Shown here piece after piece: positions 14,897 through 16,559 of a stretch of 16,559 bases of DNA. Location: contig MSXO01000050.1 in the NCBI GenBank assembly GCA_002083615.1, positions 1-16,559 on the forward strand, written 5' to 3'. The position numbers and the translations under genes were made by a program. A model generated the notes under the pieces. That model was not told the DNA's origin. It saw nothing but the letters and a program-made list of their open reading frames with translations, and made no database searches. Each line of letters begins with the position of its first letter. Position 1 is the stretch's first letter. The stretch is from Proteobacteria bacterium ST_bin11 (GTDB lineage: Bacteria; Pseudomonadota; Gammaproteobacteria; Methylococcales; Methylomonadaceae).

Positions 14897-15321
14897 TTTT
14901 GCTTGATACCAATGTTGTTTCTGAGCCTTTAAAAGCGTCCTGCGATAAAAGCGTTCTTTCTTGGATTGATGAACAAGTCATCGAAACACTGTACCTCTCG
15001 ACAATCAGCCTTGCAGAACTGCGTTTTGGTATCGCGGTGCTGCCAGAGGGTAAACGCAGGGATACTCTCTCTGCTAGCCTAGAGCAGCAAGTTTTACCAT
15101 TATTCGCTGGACGTATCCTGCTTTTCGATGAGCAGGCATCGCAAGCTTATGCAGCATTGCGTGCCAGTGCCCGTAGTGCTGGACAGGCCATTGCTACTGC
15201 AGATGGATTTATTGCTGCAATTGCTATGGCACATGGTTTCGCGGTAGCAACTCGTGATACGTCGCCATTTGAGGCTGTTGGTTTAAAAGTTATCAATCCT
15301 TGGACTTGGATGGCTCATTGA
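14893..15321 (+). CDS. FitB/VapC-type PIN-domain toxin ribonuclease
   Basis: 142 residues with a complete PIN fold. The acidic residues are Asp5 (ILLDTNVVSE), Glu42 (LAELRFG), Asp104 (IATADGFIAAIA) and Asp122 (ATRDTSPF). They coordinate the Mg/Mn ions used to cut RNA; VapC toxins usually cleave tRNA or rRNA, and the target here is unknown. The active site looks intact, so the pair is probably functional. Next to an integrase and broken IS it may help stabilise the island. The closing INPWTW matches FitB-type proteins. Confidence 0.92.
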   Translation: MILLDTNVVSEPLKASCDKSVLSWIDEQVIETLYLSTISLAELRFGIAVLPEGKRRDTLSASLEQQVLPLFAGRILLFDEQASQAYAALRASARSAGQAIATADGFIAAIAMAHGFAVATRDTSPFEAVGLKVINPWTWMAH

Positions 15322-15438
15322 CGCAAAGGTATCCTGATTGAATTGAACGCTGATTCTGCTAGAAGTTGAACACCTAAAACCAAACGCATGGGTGCTACTA
15401 AAGCAGTCTAATTTGCACCATGGATGCGTATACCCCCA

Positions 15439-15503
15439 AAGTCGCCACCAGTTCCGATGCGATTACGTCAGTAGTGAATGACGGCTTTTGGAAGTGGCGA
15501 CTT
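15439..15503. repeat. Inverted repeat beside the IS remnant, possible small repeat element
   Basis: AAGTCGCCAC (15439-15448) and GTGGCGACTT (15494-15503) are perfectly complementary, 45 bases apart. The unit ends 15 bases before the presumed IS left end. It may be a MITE or extragenic repeat. Confidence 0.45.
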
Positions 15504-15518
15504 GTCGCTATCGACCCA

Positions 15519-15795
15519 GGCTGTGTAAAAACGCTAGATTTGGTAAAATAATCTCACGGCCAATCAACCGGGAGTGTAGATGAAACGCTTCATTCAGAGT
15601 ACAGATCGAACCCAGGCAACCCTATTTCCTGAGCAGTTGGAAGATTATGTAGCCGAGGACAATCCTGTTCGAGTCGTTGACGTTTTTGTTGAACAACTCA
15701 ATCTGCTCACGTTAGGATTCGCCGGGGCTTTGCCGATGAAAACCGGACGCCCCGCCTACCATCCCGCCGTATTGCTCAAACTTTACATCTACGGT
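15519..15795 (+). mobile_element. 5' remnant of an IS1182-like insertion sequence
   Basis: GGCTGTGTAAAAACGCT at 15519-15535 looks like a left inverted-repeat end, and the transposase start follows 61 bases later. Homology stops at about 15795, so the right end and most of the element are missing. No matching right end was seen elsewhere in the window. The exact left boundary is inferred. Confidence 0.65.
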
Positions 15796-15840
15796 AAAGA
15801 TTATGAGCCAGTTTCACGGATTCAGTTAGTTAACGTGTGA
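15580..15840 (+). pseudogene. Truncated IS1182-family transposase
   Basis: The open frame has 86 codons. Residues 1-72 (MKRFIQSTDRTQATLFPEQL ... GRPAYHPAVLLKLYIYG) are the N-terminal DUF772-type domain that starts IS1182-family transposases of about 450-500 residues. After residue 72 the expected YLNRIQSSRRLE continuation is replaced by unrelated KDYEPVSRIQLVNV-stop. The DDE catalytic domain is wholly absent, so it cannot transpose. GGGAG lies close before the ATG. The break probably records a deletion that joined the IS to the phosphatase region. Confidence 0.88.
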
Positions 15841-15924
15841 TTATTGATCTTTGTTTGATGAGTTCCATGGTCTAAATATACAAATTGGGACAAATAACTG
15901 CTTATATTTAATAAAGGATTTAGG

Positions 15925-16559
15925 TTGGAAGCTATTCATAAGCCTCACGAAAACTGCTACTGGATCATCCCTAAAAAACTACTTGCAGGGGAATATCCTA
16001 GAACCAAAGAACACATAACTTCAAGGTCACGAATCGAAGCCATGTTTCGTGCCGGAATCACAAGGTTCATTGATCTAACGACCAAGAATGATAACTTATT
16101 AAGCTATGAAGACATTCTTAATGATGTCTCAGGTGGTGCGGCAAAAAGATTAGCATTTCCGATTCCAGATTTATCTATCCCTGCAGATGCAAACAAAATG
16201 ATTGAAATTCTGGATGCTATTGATACATCACTTTGCGAAGGTCATGGCGTCTACATCCATTGTTGGGGAGGTGTTGGCAGAACGGGTACCGTAGTAGGCT
16301 GTTGGTTGAAACGACATTTTGACGGCAAAATTTGCCAGTCATATCTTGGGAGGAGTAAGTCACTTGATGACCTGTGGAAAGAATGCCCAAAGTCATTTAA
16401 TCGCCCCCACTCGCCTGAAACCATAGAACAAAAAACCTATGTTGATCATTGGCAAGAGACCAAGCAAAGCGACCTAACTCAAGATCATCGATTTTGGACG
16501 TTTATGCCAGCGATTAAATCTGAAGATATCGATGAAGGTGGCTCATCCAGGTTTTTAGG
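15925..16559 (+). CDS. Dual-specificity/tyrosine protein phosphatase, 5' part (runs off window)
   Basis: At least 211 codons are open to the window edge, starting at TTG 15925 with AAAGGA six bases upstream; an in-frame stop at 15895-15897 excludes much extension. The catalytic P-loop is YIHCWGGVGRTGTV (residues 110-123), with nucleophile Cys113 and Arg119, i.e. the CX5R signature. FPIPDLSIP (78-86) supplies the general-acid Asp82. The N terminus (NCYWIIPKKLLAGEYPR) resembles a prokaryotic family of DSP-like phosphatases. After the fold (to about residue 165) the chain continues with DHWQETKQSDLTQDHRFWTF and further, so the protein is longer than a lone phosphatase. The last residues, SSRFLG, resemble the start of an ADP-ribosylglycohydrolase domain, which is only a guess. 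The 84-base gap before it shows no clear promoter. Confidence 0.85.
   Translation, partial: MEAIHKPHENCYWIIPKKLLAGEYPRTKEHITSRSRIEAMFRAGITRFIDLTTKNDNLLSYEDILNDVSGGAAKRLAFPIPDLSIPADANKMIEILDAIDTSLCEGHGVYIHCWGGVGRTGTVVGCWLKRHFDGKICQSYLGRSKSLDDLWKECPKSFNRPHSPETIEQKTYVDHWQETKQSDLTQDHRFWTFMPAIKSEDIDEGGSSRFL

Overview
The window is an accessory (defence and mobile-element) region of a proteobacterial genome. A gammaproteobacterium is most likely and a methanotroph-like Methylococcales host is possible, but that is inferred only from codon use, the REP-like CCCTCTCC/GGAGAGGG repeats and the protein style. No rRNA, tRNA or housekeeping gene is visible to fix the taxon.

Positions 410-10783, all on the minus strand, hold a type I-G (formerly I-U) CRISPR-Cas locus. 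In transcription order it reads: WYL-family regulator (own promoter), cas3 (helicase with a C-terminal HD nuclease), csx17 (large subunit, Cas8-like), csb1 (Cas7), csb2 (Cas5-Cas6 fusion), a cas4-cas1 fusion, and a cas2 that is cut off after about 25 residues. The genes overlap or nearly touch (ATGA between cas3 and csx17, TAATG between cas4-cas1 and cas2). The exception is a 172-base gap between csx17 and csb1, which carries a pair of REP-like hairpins. The effector genes look intact, so crRNA processing and interference are plausible. Adaptation is probably impaired by the loss of Cas2, and no repeat-spacer array lies in the window. Positions 1-409, beyond the cas2 break, are noncoding and unusually rich in small hairpins and short repeats; they look like the edge of an inserted or rearranged segment.

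Positions 11176-14364 hold an integration module. A minus-strand operon of excisionase-like HTH gene, tyrosine integrase, a 130-residue protein of unknown function and an OB-fold/HD protein (YhaM- or TraI-like) has successive 8-, 11- and 3-base overlaps and ends at a strong hairpin. A small XRE-type regulator is transcribed divergently from the same control region.

Positions 14641-16559 are a patchwork. A complete FitAB/VapBC-type toxin-antitoxin pair is followed by the 5' end of an IS1182-like element cut after 72 transposase codons. The plus-strand 5' part of a dual-specificity protein phosphatase gene (HCWGGVGRTG signature, TTG start) then runs off the window. An integrase module, TA pair, CRISPR-Cas locus and broken IS together fit a defence island or a decayed integrative element.
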